Position numbers and translations under genes: made by a program
DNA from: Mycolicibacter algericus DSM 45454
GTDB taxonomy: Bacteria; Actinomycetota; Actinomycetes; Mycobacteriales; Mycobacteriaceae
Length of the DNA: 59,060 nt
Direction: 5' to 3'
Assembly (NCBI RefSeq): GCF_002086455.1
Contig: NZ_MVHC01000023.1
Coordinates: 1-59,060, forward strand
Notes under the pieces: model-generated
Told to the model about the DNA's origin: nothing
What the model saw: the letters and a program-made list of their open reading frames with translations, nothing else
Databases searched by the model: none
Shown here: piece by piece, positions 16,432-24,074 of the stretch
Position numbering within the stretch: the stretch's first letter is position 1
Layout: each line of letters starts with the position of its first letter

Positions 16432-17211
16432 GTGGCAGAAAAGAAATTCGAAGGTGCGTCGGCCATCATCAGTGGCGGCGCGGGCGGCTTGGGTGAGGCG
16501 ACGGTTCGGCGCCTGCATGCCGAAGGCCTTGGCGTCGTTATCGCCGATCTGGCCGAAGACAAGGGCAAGGCGCTGGCCGACGAGCTGGGCAGCCGAGCCG
16601 CCTTCGTGCGCACCGACGTCACCAGCGATGACAGCGTGCTGGGCGCGATCGAGCAGGCCAGCCGACTGGGAGTGCTGCGCTACGCGGTGGTCGCGCAGGG
16701 CGGCTTCGGCGTAGCACAGCGCATCGTCGGAAGAGATGGCAGCCCAGCAGATTTCGGCGGATTCGCCAAGACGATTGATCTGTACCTCAACGGGACGTAC
16801 AACATGGCCCGCTTGGTGGCGGCGGCGGTGACCAAGGCCGAGCCGGGCGAGGATGGCGAGCGCGGAGCGCTGGTACTCACCGCTTCCATCGCCGGCTACG
16901 AGGGACAGATCGGGCAAACCGCCTACGCCGCAGCCAAAGCCGGCGTCATCGGGCTCACCATCGCCGCGGCCCGCGATCTGAGTTCGGCGGGCATCCGCGT
17001 GAACACCATTGCGCCCGGGACCATGAAGACCCCGATCATGGAGTCCGTCGGCGAGGAGGCGATTGCCAAGTTCGCAGCCAATGTGCCGTTTCCTCGTCGA
17101 CTCGGCACACCCGCCGAGTTCGCAGACGCCGCAGCATTCCTGCTGAGCAATGGCTACGTCAATGGTGAGGTGATGCGCCTCGACGGCGCGCAGCGCTTCA
17201 CCCCGAAGTAA
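16432..17211 (+). CDS. SDR oxidoreductase, 3-hydroxyacyl-CoA dehydrogenase type 2-like
   Basis: 259 residues from the GTG at 16432, chosen because AGGAGG lies 6 nt upstream; a longer frame opens at 16411. The motifs are ISGGAGGLGEATVRRL (NAD binding), VVAQGGFG where NNAG is usual, LTASIAGYEGQIGQTAYAAAKAGV (Ser, then YxxxK) and NTIAPGTMKTP. The overall pattern resembles HSD10/17beta-HSD10-type 3-hydroxyacyl-CoA dehydrogenases. It follows the dehydrogenase pair by 27 bp in the same operon. Dehydrogenation of a 3-hydroxyacyl-CoA intermediate is inferred. Confidence 0.82.
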   Translation: MAEKKFEGASAIISGGAGGLGEATVRRLHAEGLGVVIADLAEDKGKALADELGSRAAFVRTDVTSDDSVLGAIEQASRLGVLRYAVVAQGGFGVAQRIVGRDGSPADFGGFAKTIDLYLNGTYNMARLVAAAVTKAEPGEDGERGALVLTASIAGYEGQIGQTAYAAAKAGVIGLTIAAARDLSSAGIRVNTIAPGTMKTPIMESVGEEAIAKFAANVPFPRRLGTPAEFADAAAFLLSNGYVNGEVMRLDGAQRFTPK

Positions 17212-17230
17212 GAAGCGCTCCTGGATGTCT

Positions 17231-17262
17231 CGGGCTGGCGGCGCCCTGCCGCCGCCAGCCCG
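17231..17262 (+). terminator. Strong GC hairpin after the first catabolic operon
   Basis: A perfect 13-bp stem (17231-17243 pairing with 17250-17262) has a 6-nt loop (CCCTGC). It starts 19 bp after the SDR stop. There is no U tract, as is common for mycobacterial intrinsic terminators. Confidence 0.6.
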
Positions 17263-17297
17263 GGTCTCGACGCACCTTCTACTGAGAAACCGACTAT

Positions 17298-17533
17298 ATG
17301 GTTCTCGGATTGAAAAATGTCCATGTCGTCGTCACCGGCGGCACGAGGCGGAATGGATCCCGACGCCGCGGTCGACGACGCCGCGGTCCGGCAGGAGATG
17401 TTCGGCGACGCGTTGGGCCAGTTGGGCCGGGCCGTCTGCCAAACGAGATCGCGCCGATGATCACCGTGCTGGGTTCGCGCCGCAACACCTAATCCCACCC
17501 GGGCCGACCTCCACGTGGACGGCGGCTCGGACC
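17298..17533 (+). pseudogene. Decayed short-chain dehydrogenase
   Basis: Both ends of an SDR can be read but not the middle. The start is MVLGLKNVHVVVTGG, a typical SDR N-terminus with the first glycine motif. After about 70 degenerate bases the family C-terminus appears: EMFGDALGQLGRA, then PNEIAPMITVLGSRRNT in another frame, then LHVDGGSD after a further frameshift. About two thirds of the gene is missing, including the active site. It stands between two working SDR operons and is probably the relic of a duplicate. Confidence 0.7.
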
Positions 17534-17857
17534 CTCGATCGGCCACAATGGCGGCCGTCTGCCTGCAGGTCCGGGTGCTTCCAGGTCGCGATCGCCGCTC
17601 CTTCCCGATAAACCACTCAACGGTAGCCGCAGACCAGTTCACGGGGGCCGCGCAGGAGCGGAATTCGATGTGTCGGACTTGTAGGACTTCCTTTCACCAA
17701 CTGTCAACGATCCAGACGGTCGAATTATCAAAATAGTTGTATGATTCGAAACTGTTGGCGTAGCATCCTTCCGTAGGTCATACCGGCTAACCGGACTCGA
17801 TCAGCCTCCACGGGGACCCTCCACCTCAATCAGCGGGAACGAGAGGAACAGGTCATC
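17534..17857 (+). promoter_or_regulatory. Promoter region of the second catabolic operon
   Basis: No gene is seen in these 324 bp. An AT-rich patch at 17720-17749 holds an inverted repeat TCGAAT-N18-ATTCGA. Its spacer contains ATAGTTGTATGATT, similar to ATAGTTATAGCATT upstream of the first catabolic SDR (13235-13248). A GAGAGGAA ribosome site lies just before the ATG at 17858. Confidence 0.4.
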
Positions 17858-18685
17858 ATGGCTCTACTCGATGGTCGGGTCGTTTTCATTACCGGCGCCG
17901 CACGCGGCCAGGGCCGGTCGCACGCGATCATGTGTGCCGAACAAGGCGCCAATATCGTGGGCGTCGACATCTGCGAAGATCTCGACGTGGTGCCCTACAA
18001 GCTGGGCACTGCCGAGCAGCTGGAGGAAACCGCGCGTTTCGTGGAGAAGACGGGGCAGGAAATGCTCTTCCACCAGGCTGACGTGCGTGACAAGGCTGCC
18101 CTGCAGAAGGCGTTCGACGCCGGGGTGGAGCAGTTCGGTCATATTGACACGGTGATCGCCAACGCCGGTGTGATCCTGTCGAACGCCGACGAGCGCGACG
18201 CCTCCGAAGCCCTGCGGTTAGGTATCGACGTTATGCTGGTCGGTGTCTGGAACGCCTTCCAGGTCGCTATTCCCCACCTCAAAGAACGAGGGGCCGGCGG
18301 AAACCTGATTGCGACCAGTTCCATGGCGGCGCTGCTGGACCTCACCGACGGGCGTGGTGGCAGCGATGCCTACCTGATGTCCAAGCTCGCGATCACCGGT
18401 CTGGTCCGGGCATATGCGAACTTTCTTGCACCCGAACGCATCCGGGTCAATGCCGTAGCCCCGACCAACTGCGCGACACCGATGGTCACCGAGAATCCGG
18501 CACTGTTCAAGGTGATCGAGGAGAACCCGCACCTGGTCAATGCGATGCAGACTGCGTTGCCCGACTATCCGATGATCGAGCCGAAAGACGTCAGCAACGC
18601 CATCCTGTTCCTGATCTCCGACCTGGGTCGATCATTTACCGGAAGCGTGCTCAAGATCGACGCCGGTATGGACGTCCGGCGATGA
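17858..18685 (+). CDS. Mycofactocin-coupled SDR family oxidoreductase
   Basis: 275 residues. The glycine motif is FITGAARGQGRSHAIMCAEQGA, with IVGVDICEDLDVVPYKLGTAEQLEET after it. This insertion between strand 2 and helix C is the hallmark of carveol-dehydrogenase-like SDRs that keep NAD(H) bound and pass electrons to mycofactocin. The catalytic region has IATSSMAALL, SDAYLMSKLAI (YxxxK) and the family C-terminus SFTGSVLKIDAGMDVRR. Oxidation of a secondary alcohol is expected. No mycofactocin biosynthesis gene is in the window. The next SDR overlaps by 4 nt. Confidence 0.88.
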   Translation: MALLDGRVVFITGAARGQGRSHAIMCAEQGANIVGVDICEDLDVVPYKLGTAEQLEETARFVEKTGQEMLFHQADVRDKAALQKAFDAGVEQFGHIDTVIANAGVILSNADERDASEALRLGIDVMLVGVWNAFQVAIPHLKERGAGGNLIATSSMAALLDLTDGRGGSDAYLMSKLAITGLVRAYANFLAPERIRVNAVAPTNCATPMVTENPALFKVIEENPHLVNAMQTALPDYPMIEPKDVSNAILFLISDLGRSFTGSVLKIDAGMDVRR

Positions 18686-19485
18686 CGATAGATTACGGAA
18701 TTGCCGGCAAATCGGCGCTGATCGTCGGAGGCAGCAAAGGCATCGGCTTCGAGGTGGCCAAACTATTGGCCGCTGAAGGATGCCGGGTGGCGGTGGTGGC
18801 ACGAACCAAGGCAGACGTCGACGCCGCGGTGGAAACGATTCGCACCGCGGGAGGCACAGCAATCGGCGTCTGTGCTGACATCAGCCAGTCGCAGGAGGTG
18901 GACGAGGCCGTCCGCCAAATTGCCATCGAGTTGAGCCCACCCCTGATCGTCGTGGGTCAGACCAAATATCAACGGCCCGGCGACTTCGCCGACATCACTG
19001 ACGCCGACATCTATCGTGAGTCGTTCGAGCTGCACACGATGAGCCAGATCTTTTTGTTGCGGGCCGTGCTGCCAGGTATGCGGGAAGCGGGTTGGGGCCG
19101 GTTCGTCCACGTCGGGTCGGCCACCGCGAAGGAGCCGGCGGGGAACATCCATCACGCGGTCGCCAACACCAGTCGGCCATCGACAGTCGGCCTGCTCAAA
19201 ACGGTCTCCGACGAATACGCTCGGTTCGGTATCACCGTGAACACCGTTGCGCCCGGCTGGATTGAAACCGACAACGCCATCGCCTACCTCGAGCAGAATT
19301 TCGGGGCCGGAACCCAGGAACAACGGCGCGAATTCATGCTGACTCAGGCACGGGTGCCGGCAGGTCGGATGGGTAAACCGTCCGAGATCGCCTCTCTAAT
19401 CGCCTATCTGTGTTCCGAACCAGCCGGTTATATCACCGGCAACTGGATCGAGGTCGACGGCGGGCTGCACCGGTCCGCTTTCTGA
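18682..19485 (+). CDS. Atypical SDR lacking the YxxxK motif
   Basis: 267 residues starting inside the previous stop (ATGA). The Rossmann motif is intact (LIVGGSKGIGFEVAKLLAAEG), and so are VHVGSATA, NTVAPGWIETDNA and the C-terminal YITGNWIEVDGGLHRS. NNAG is replaced by VVGQTKYQ. Where Tyr-x-x-x-Lys should be, the sequence reads ANTSR in AVANTSRPSTVGLLK. It may bind cofactor but is unlikely to be a normal dehydrogenase. It could be a partner subunit of the preceding mycofactocin-type SDR, or catalyse another reaction. Confidence 0.8.
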   Translation: MTIDYGIAGKSALIVGGSKGIGFEVAKLLAAEGCRVAVVARTKADVDAAVETIRTAGGTAIGVCADISQSQEVDEAVRQIAIELSPPLIVVGQTKYQRPGDFADITDADIYRESFELHTMSQIFLLRAVLPGMREAGWGRFVHVGSATAKEPAGNIHHAVANTSRPSTVGLLKTVSDEYARFGITVNTVAPGWIETDNAIAYLEQNFGAGTQEQRREFMLTQARVPAGRMGKPSEIASLIAYLCSEPAGYITGNWIEVDGGLHRSAF

Positions 19486-19530
19486 CCGCCGCGAAGCGGT
19501 GCCCCGGAAAAACCAAGATGGAGAAGAGAT

Positions 19531-20715
19531 TTGATAAGCACCCAGCAGGAAGGCCGGCCCGACAGCCACGGCGCCCCCGTACTCACCTATGCCACTTTGC
19601 CAATGGCTGCCGATCGCGGTGCCGGGTGGAAAGCCGTGCGCGATGCAGGCCCCGTAGTGTTCATGGACGGCTGGTATTACCTGACGCGCCGCGATGACGT
19701 TCTCGCCGCGCTCCGCAATCCCGAGTTGTTCTCGTCGAAGAAGGCATTCGACGTACTGGGCAGTCCGCTTCCGCTGGTACCCATTGCGTTTGACCCACCC
19801 GAACACACCCGGTTCCGCAGGATTCTGCAGCCTTTCTTCAGCCCGAGCACGCTGAGTGAGACCCTGCCGGCGCTGCAGCAACAGGCGGTCGACATCATCA
19901 CTGAGGTAGCCGGCAAGGGTGGCTGTGACGTGATGGCCGACATCGCGATTCCCTATCCTTCGCAGGTGTTCCTGACGCTGTTCGGCCTCCCACTGGCCGA
20001 TCGCGAGCGCCTGATCGGATGGAAAGATGCCGTGATCGCCCTGGCCGACCGGCCCACTCTCGACGGCGTCGACCTCACCCCGGCGCTGGAGTTGTTCACC
20101 TACTTGACCGAAGCCATCAACGAACGCCGGCAGAACCCCCAGCGCGATATCTTGTCGCAGGTGCTCACCGGCGAGGACGCGCTCGACGATGCCGAGGCTA
20201 TCGGCCTCAGCTATCTGTTCGTCCTGGCAGGATTGGACACCGTCACCTCCGCGATGGGGTCAGCATTGCTGGAACTCGCGCGTAACCCCCAATTGCGCGC
20301 TGTGCTACGTGACGATCCCGCACAAATCAAGGTCTTCGTCGAGGAGATCGTCCGACTTGAAGCTCCGGCACCGATCGTGCCTCGAGTGACCACCGACACC
20401 GTCACCGTGGCCGGCGTGACGCTGCCCCCGGAATCGCAGGTACGGCTATGCCTGGCCGCGATCAACCGCGACGACAGCGACGCGATATCCGCCAACGAGA
20501 TCGTTATGGACGGCAAAGTACACCGCCACTGGGGATTCGGCGGCGGTCCGCACCGCTGCCTAGGCTCCCATCTGGCGCGTATGGAGTTGACGCTGATCGT
20601 CGAGGAATGGCTGCGGCAGGTCCCCGAGTTCGAACTGGCGCCCGGCTATGTTCCGGAGATCATCTTCCCGGCGCAGACCTTCGCACTCGCTACGTTGCCC
20701 CTGCGCTATGGCTGA
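19531..20715 (+). CDS. Cytochrome P450
   Basis: 394 residues from a TTG at 19531 (GGAGAAGAG upstream). It has the I-helix motif LAGLDTVTSAMG, the ExxR motif EEIVRLEAPAP, and the heme-binding loop FGGGPHRCLGSHLAR with the cysteine ligand. It is a soluble bacterial class I P450 that needs a ferredoxin and reductase, neither of which is encoded nearby. The operon context points to hydroxylation of a hydrophobic substrate that the neighbouring SDRs then oxidise. The subfamily cannot be assigned by eye. The 3' end overlaps the fadD relic convergently by 10 bp. Confidence 0.92.
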   Translation: MISTQQEGRPDSHGAPVLTYATLPMAADRGAGWKAVRDAGPVVFMDGWYYLTRRDDVLAALRNPELFSSKKAFDVLGSPLPLVPIAFDPPEHTRFRRILQPFFSPSTLSETLPALQQQAVDIITEVAGKGGCDVMADIAIPYPSQVFLTLFGLPLADRERLIGWKDAVIALADRPTLDGVDLTPALELFTYLTEAINERRQNPQRDILSQVLTGEDALDDAEAIGLSYLFVLAGLDTVTSAMGSALLELARNPQLRAVLRDDPAQIKVFVEEIVRLEAPAPIVPRVTTDTVTVAGVTLPPESQVRLCLAAINRDDSDAISANEIVMDGKVHRHWGFGGGPHRCLGSHLARMELTLIVEEWLRQVPEFELAPGYVPEIIFPAQTFALATLPLRYG

Positions 20716-22131
20716 TCATTGGAGTACTTCGTAATCAGGTCGCGCTTGTACAGTTTGCCCGCATCGGTGCGTGGCAGCTGCGACTGAAACGAGATCGACC
20801 GCGGACACTTGTAGTGCGCCAAGCGATCCCGCAACCACGCCAGGAGTTCGTCGGCGAACTGCTCGGTGGCCTCGGCAGGGTCAACAGTCTGCACTACGCC
20901 TTTGACGCTTTGGCCCATCTCGAGATCGGGGATGCCGAACACCGCCGCATCGAGAACCTTCGGGTGGGTGACCAGCAGATCCTCGGCCTCCTGGGGGTAG
21001 ATGTTGACTCCGCTGGAAATGATCATGTGGTGGCGCCGGTCGGTCAGGAACAGATAACCGTCCTCATCGAGATAGCCGACGTCGCCCACCGTCACCCAGC
21101 CGTGGGTGTCGCGTGATGCCGCCGTCTTGGCCTCGTCTTTGAGATATTCGAACGGATGACCGCCCTCGTAGTAGATTTCGCCGACTTCTCCGGGCGGCAA
21201 CTCGGCACCCTCATCATCGAGAATATGCGGCACACCGACCAATGGCCGTCCCACCGAACCGGGGCGGGCCAGCCAGTCTTCGGCCCGGATGAACGAGGCG
21301 CCGACCGCTTCGGAGGCAGCGTAGTACTCGTCGATGATCGGGCCCCACCAGTCGATCATCTGACGTTTGATCGCCATCGGGCACGGCGCCGCTGCGTGCA
21401 CCACCCGCCGCAGGCTGGACACGTCATAGGAAGCACGCACGGATTCCGGCAGCTTCAGCATGCGCACAAACATCGCCGGGACGAACTGGCCGTGCGTGAC
21501 GCGGTAGCGCTCGATGCACGCCAGCGCCTGCTCGGGGTCGAACCTCTCCATCACGACGGTGGTGGCACCAAGCGCCTGCACGGTCATCGACCAGAAAGAC
21601 GGGGCGGTGTGATAGAGCGGCGCAGGACTCAGATATACCGCGTCGCCGGTAATCCCGACCGCATCCATCAACGGCATCAAGATGTCGGGCGCCTCGGCCG
21701 GGGAAAGGTGGGGCAGCGGGCGACGGATACCCTTGGGCCGCCCGGTAGTCCCCGACGAGCAGCAGGACCTTCGGAATGCGGCCCGGGAGGTGCTCGGCGA
21801 GATTTTCGCACACGTTACGTGTAGCCCGCGATCCGATCACAGCGGTGGCCCCGCTGTTGTCGACGATGTAGGCGGCTTCGGCGGCGGTCAGATTGGGTAT
21901 TGATCAGAGCGTAGTACAGGCCGCTGCGCCGCGCGGCCCACATAACCGAATGGGCGATTCATTGTTCTCCAGGGTTGTGGCCACGATATCCCCTTCGCGA
22001 AGCCCGGCCTCGCGGAGGTAGTGCGCCAACCGGTTGGCACGGGCCTCCAGCTCCGCGAAACCGATCACCGTTCCCGATGGATGAACGATGATGGCGGGCC
22101 TATCGGAGTCGGCGTATTCGCGGATCTGCAT
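20706..22131 (-). pseudogene. Acyl-CoA synthetase (FadD), broken
   Basis: An AMP-forming acyl-CoA ligase can be traced in several frames. The N-terminus (MQIREYADSDRPAIIVHPSG) reads from 22131 to about 21950. MWAARRSGLYYALINT is in a second frame, and TAAEAAYIVDNSGATAVIG in a third. After IPKVLLLV the frame changes again into SSGTTGRPKGIRRPLPHLSP, with an internal loss of roughly 30-40 residues. From 21680 the rest is open to the C-terminal PRTDAGKLYKRDLI. At least three lesions suggest a true pseudogene. It would have activated the cluster's substrate to a CoA ester. Confidence 0.8.
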
Positions 22132-22204
22132 CGTCTCACCTTATGGCCTTGCGAACAGGGTCGGAAACGAATTCGACGTTGCGCTAAGGGGTTTCCGGCA
22201 CGAT

Positions 22205-22224
22205 TTTTGTCATCTGTGTCAAAA
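22205..22224. promoter_or_regulatory. Inverted repeat TTTTGTCA-TCTG-TGTCAAAA
   Basis: A 20-bp near-palindrome (8-bp arms, one mismatch, 4-bp spacer) lies between the divergent fadD relic and the isochorismatase-like gene, ending 21 bp before the latter's ATG. It fits a dimeric repressor site of TetR type. The half site TGTCAAA recurs at 22247-22253. Confidence 0.45.
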
Positions 22225-22245
22225 GACATGCTACGCTCCATCACC

Positions 22246-22851
22246 ATGTCAAAGCTGTCTGACAACCTTGATGCTGTCGCCGTGGTTTGCGTGGAATGCC
22301 AAAACGGTGTTCTCGGTCCAGAATCGGTGTTACCAGCCCTGTCCGACGACGCCGGGGACCTCGTCTCCAATCTGCGGCGTTTGCTCGACGCGGCACGCGC
22401 CACCGGAGTGCGGGTGGTTCACGCCACCTACGAAGGAACGCTGGGTGCCAACCACACCGGTACCGCCCGGTTATGGCGAGCACTGGGCCCGGCCACCGCC
22501 GGATGGGCACCCGGCACGGCGCCCACCCAGGTGGTTCCGGAACTGCTGGCGCCGAGTGATCTGGTCCTGCCGCGGCACCACGGACTGTTTCCCGCCCTGG
22601 ATTCCGAATTGTTGCCGGTGCTGAACGGCCTTGGCGTAGGCACGGTCGTCCTCAGCGGAGTGTCGCTGAATCTGGCACTGCCCCATACCGCCGGTCAGAT
22701 GGCCCAGGCGGGATTTCACCTGACCATTCCTCGGGACGCCGTGGCCGGTACCCCGGCAAGCTACGGCGAACAAGTGCTGAATAACACGATGGCCCTGCTG
22801 GGTCGGCTTACGACGGTCGACGAGCTCGTCGCAGCATGGACTGCGGATTAG
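22246..22851 (+). CDS. Isochorismatase-fold protein with a degenerate active site
   Basis: 201 residues from ATG 22246; an upstream ATG at 22228 is possible. The fold is recognisable from AVVCVECQNGVLGPESVLP, VRVVHATYEG, and VVLSGVSLNLALPHTAGQMAQAGFHLTIPRDAVAGT. In cysteine hydrolases of this family the triad is Asp, Lys, Cys. Here the Asp position is Glu (VECQNG), the Lys region reads LPRHHG, and the nucleophile in the usual TNVCV motif is Ala (LNLALP). It is probably a pseudoenzyme or a subfamily with a different reaction. It is divergent from the fadD relic. Confidence 0.75.
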   Translation: MSKLSDNLDAVAVVCVECQNGVLGPESVLPALSDDAGDLVSNLRRLLDAARATGVRVVHATYEGTLGANHTGTARLWRALGPATAGWAPGTAPTQVVPELLAPSDLVLPRHHGLFPALDSELLPVLNGLGVGTVVLSGVSLNLALPHTAGQMAQAGFHLTIPRDAVAGTPASYGEQVLNNTMALLGRLTTVDELVAAWTAD

Positions 22852-22962
22852 ACACTTCCAGTCTCCGCCGGCCTCAGTCCCGCTGCACCATTTGGCGTGC
22901 CCCAGTAGATGAGTCCGCCCTGTTTTAGAGTCCTGTAGCCCCTGGTGGGGTCGGAAGGGGCG

Positions 22963-23094
22963 ATGAAGAACATGGCTGGCCACAAGAGGCATTCCGCCGA
23001 GCGCATCGTGCGCAAGCTGCGCCGTGCTGATGAGCTCGCCGCGTCGGGTATGCCGACCGAGGAGATCACTGCCGACCTGCGGGCGCCTCCTTGA
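22963..23094 (+). pseudogene. IS3-family OrfA, N-terminal fragment
   Basis: 43 codons from an ATG read MKNMAGHKRHSAERIVRKL, then RADELAASGMPTEEITADL, the start of an IS3 OrfA helix-turn-helix protein. The frame then hits an unrelated tail and stops. The missing continuation is found just downstream on the other strand. Confidence 0.75.
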
Positions 23095-23170
23095 GTTCGT
23101 TGGCAGCATCGACATCCATGCCGCCGTAGGTGCGCCGCCTGTTATACAGGCGAGCATGTATGTAGGGCCG
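23085..23170 (-). pseudogene. Inverted IS3 OrfA segment
   Basis: Read on the minus strand this piece encodes ARLYNRRRTYGGMDVDAANELKEA, the part of an IS3 OrfA that normally follows the segment encoded at 22963-23083 (usual form: TLYNWRRxYGGMDxxxAxELKxL). The two parts of one gene now face each other, so an internal inversion or a recombination between copies has occurred. Confidence 0.65.
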
Positions 23171-23290
23171 GACGAGAAGGTGTAAAAAACACGCAATCCA
23201 ACCCGGCCCGCGGCGCCCAAGAACACCAAACATGGCAATCGATGCTGCTGCCCCCGGGAGCACGGTGATGGCGACACAATCCATTCCGCG

Positions 23291-23390
23291 ATGGTCATCG
23301 GCGACTTCAAGCACGACCATAATCACCGGCATCGCCACTCAACCCTGGGCTACCCGACCCCGGTCGAGTACACGTCCGCTGCAGCCATTG
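23291..23390 (+). pseudogene. IS3-family OrfB, C-terminal tail
   Basis: The frame encodes DFKHDHNHRHRHSTLGYPTPVEYTSA, the end of an IS3 OrfB transposase (usual form: YNxxRxHSSLGYxTPxEY). It probably belongs to the same element as the OrfA pieces upstream. The central catalytic part is deleted. Confidence 0.7.
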
Positions 23391-23664
23391 CCAGTCCTTG
23401 TCGGGGCGTTCAACAAGGTCATGCTGCGCGCGGCGGGCCGCAGCGCCGAGGGCGTACTGGGCCGCGGATTGCTCACCGATCGCTGGTGGGGCGAGGGCGT
23501 CGACCCAGAAACCGCCCGCGGCGCCAAGTCGAGCGGGCTGCACCTATGACTCGCTCGTCGAGTTGCACGGTTGGCCGGACCAGGTGGCCGCCATTCGAGC
23601 GTCGTTTCGCCACGGCGACCCCGCGCGGATCGCCGAGCATCTCATCGACGAGATGCTGTCGGCC
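23385..23664 (+). pseudogene. Luciferase-like monooxygenase relic
   Basis: Two frames together resemble the C-terminal third of an LLM-class F420- or flavin-dependent oxidoreductase. The first reads LPVLVGAFNKVMLRAAGRSAEG, as in the family's strand before the -ADG- turn. After a frameshift near 23535 the second reads YDSLVELHGWPDQVAAIRA and IAEHLIDEMLSA. No start or catalytic half remains. The identification rests on pattern memory only. Confidence 0.5.
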
Positions 23665-23727
23665 CCGGACGGGGTTCCTGTGCAGCAGGAGTGGTCATTG
23701 CTGCCATGGCAGGCGGCTCCTCGCCAG

Positions 23728-23990
23728 CCGGTGGTGACGATTACCATCGGCGACGACGCCGCAGGCCGTCTACGGTCGTCGTCGACAACGCCGAGACACT
23801 CAGCGTCACGTCGGTCAGCATCGACAACTTCGGCGGATTCACGGGCAGCTAGTTGAACGTCCTGCAAGGCAACGCTGAAGTCACAATCAAAGTCGGACCT
23901 ACATGATTCAGTGGTAAAGCCGGCGGCTTCAGGACCGACAGCCCCAGCGTGCTGACAAGTGAGGATTTTGCCGTCACCCTTGCTTGCTAG
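23728..23990 (+). pseudogene. LpqH-type (19 kDa antigen) lipoprotein relic
   Basis: The C-terminal domain of an LpqH-like lipoprotein can be read with frameshifts and in-frame stops: PVVTITIGDDAAG, then VVDNAETLSVTSVSIDNFGG, NVLQGNAEVTIKVG, and KAGGFRTDSPS followed by EDFAVTLAC and a stop at 23988. The order matches LpqH (VNIAIGG, VKSVGLGNVNG, KITGTATG, FEIEVTC). The signal peptide and lipobox are missing. Confidence 0.55.
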
Positions 23991-24074
23991 AGCGTGCCGC
24001 GCCGGCGCCCTGCTCGGCGACGACGCCAATCGCGCTGGGTAACGTCAGGCTGGAGCCACACTGAGAGGACGCCC

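Noticed and set aside
1044..23390. The two IS3 remnants as paired ends of one composite transposon
   Set aside because: Their OrfB tails differ (HRRRRHQIALGRLTPIEYE versus HRHRHSTLGYPTPVEYTSA), so they come from different IS3 subgroups.
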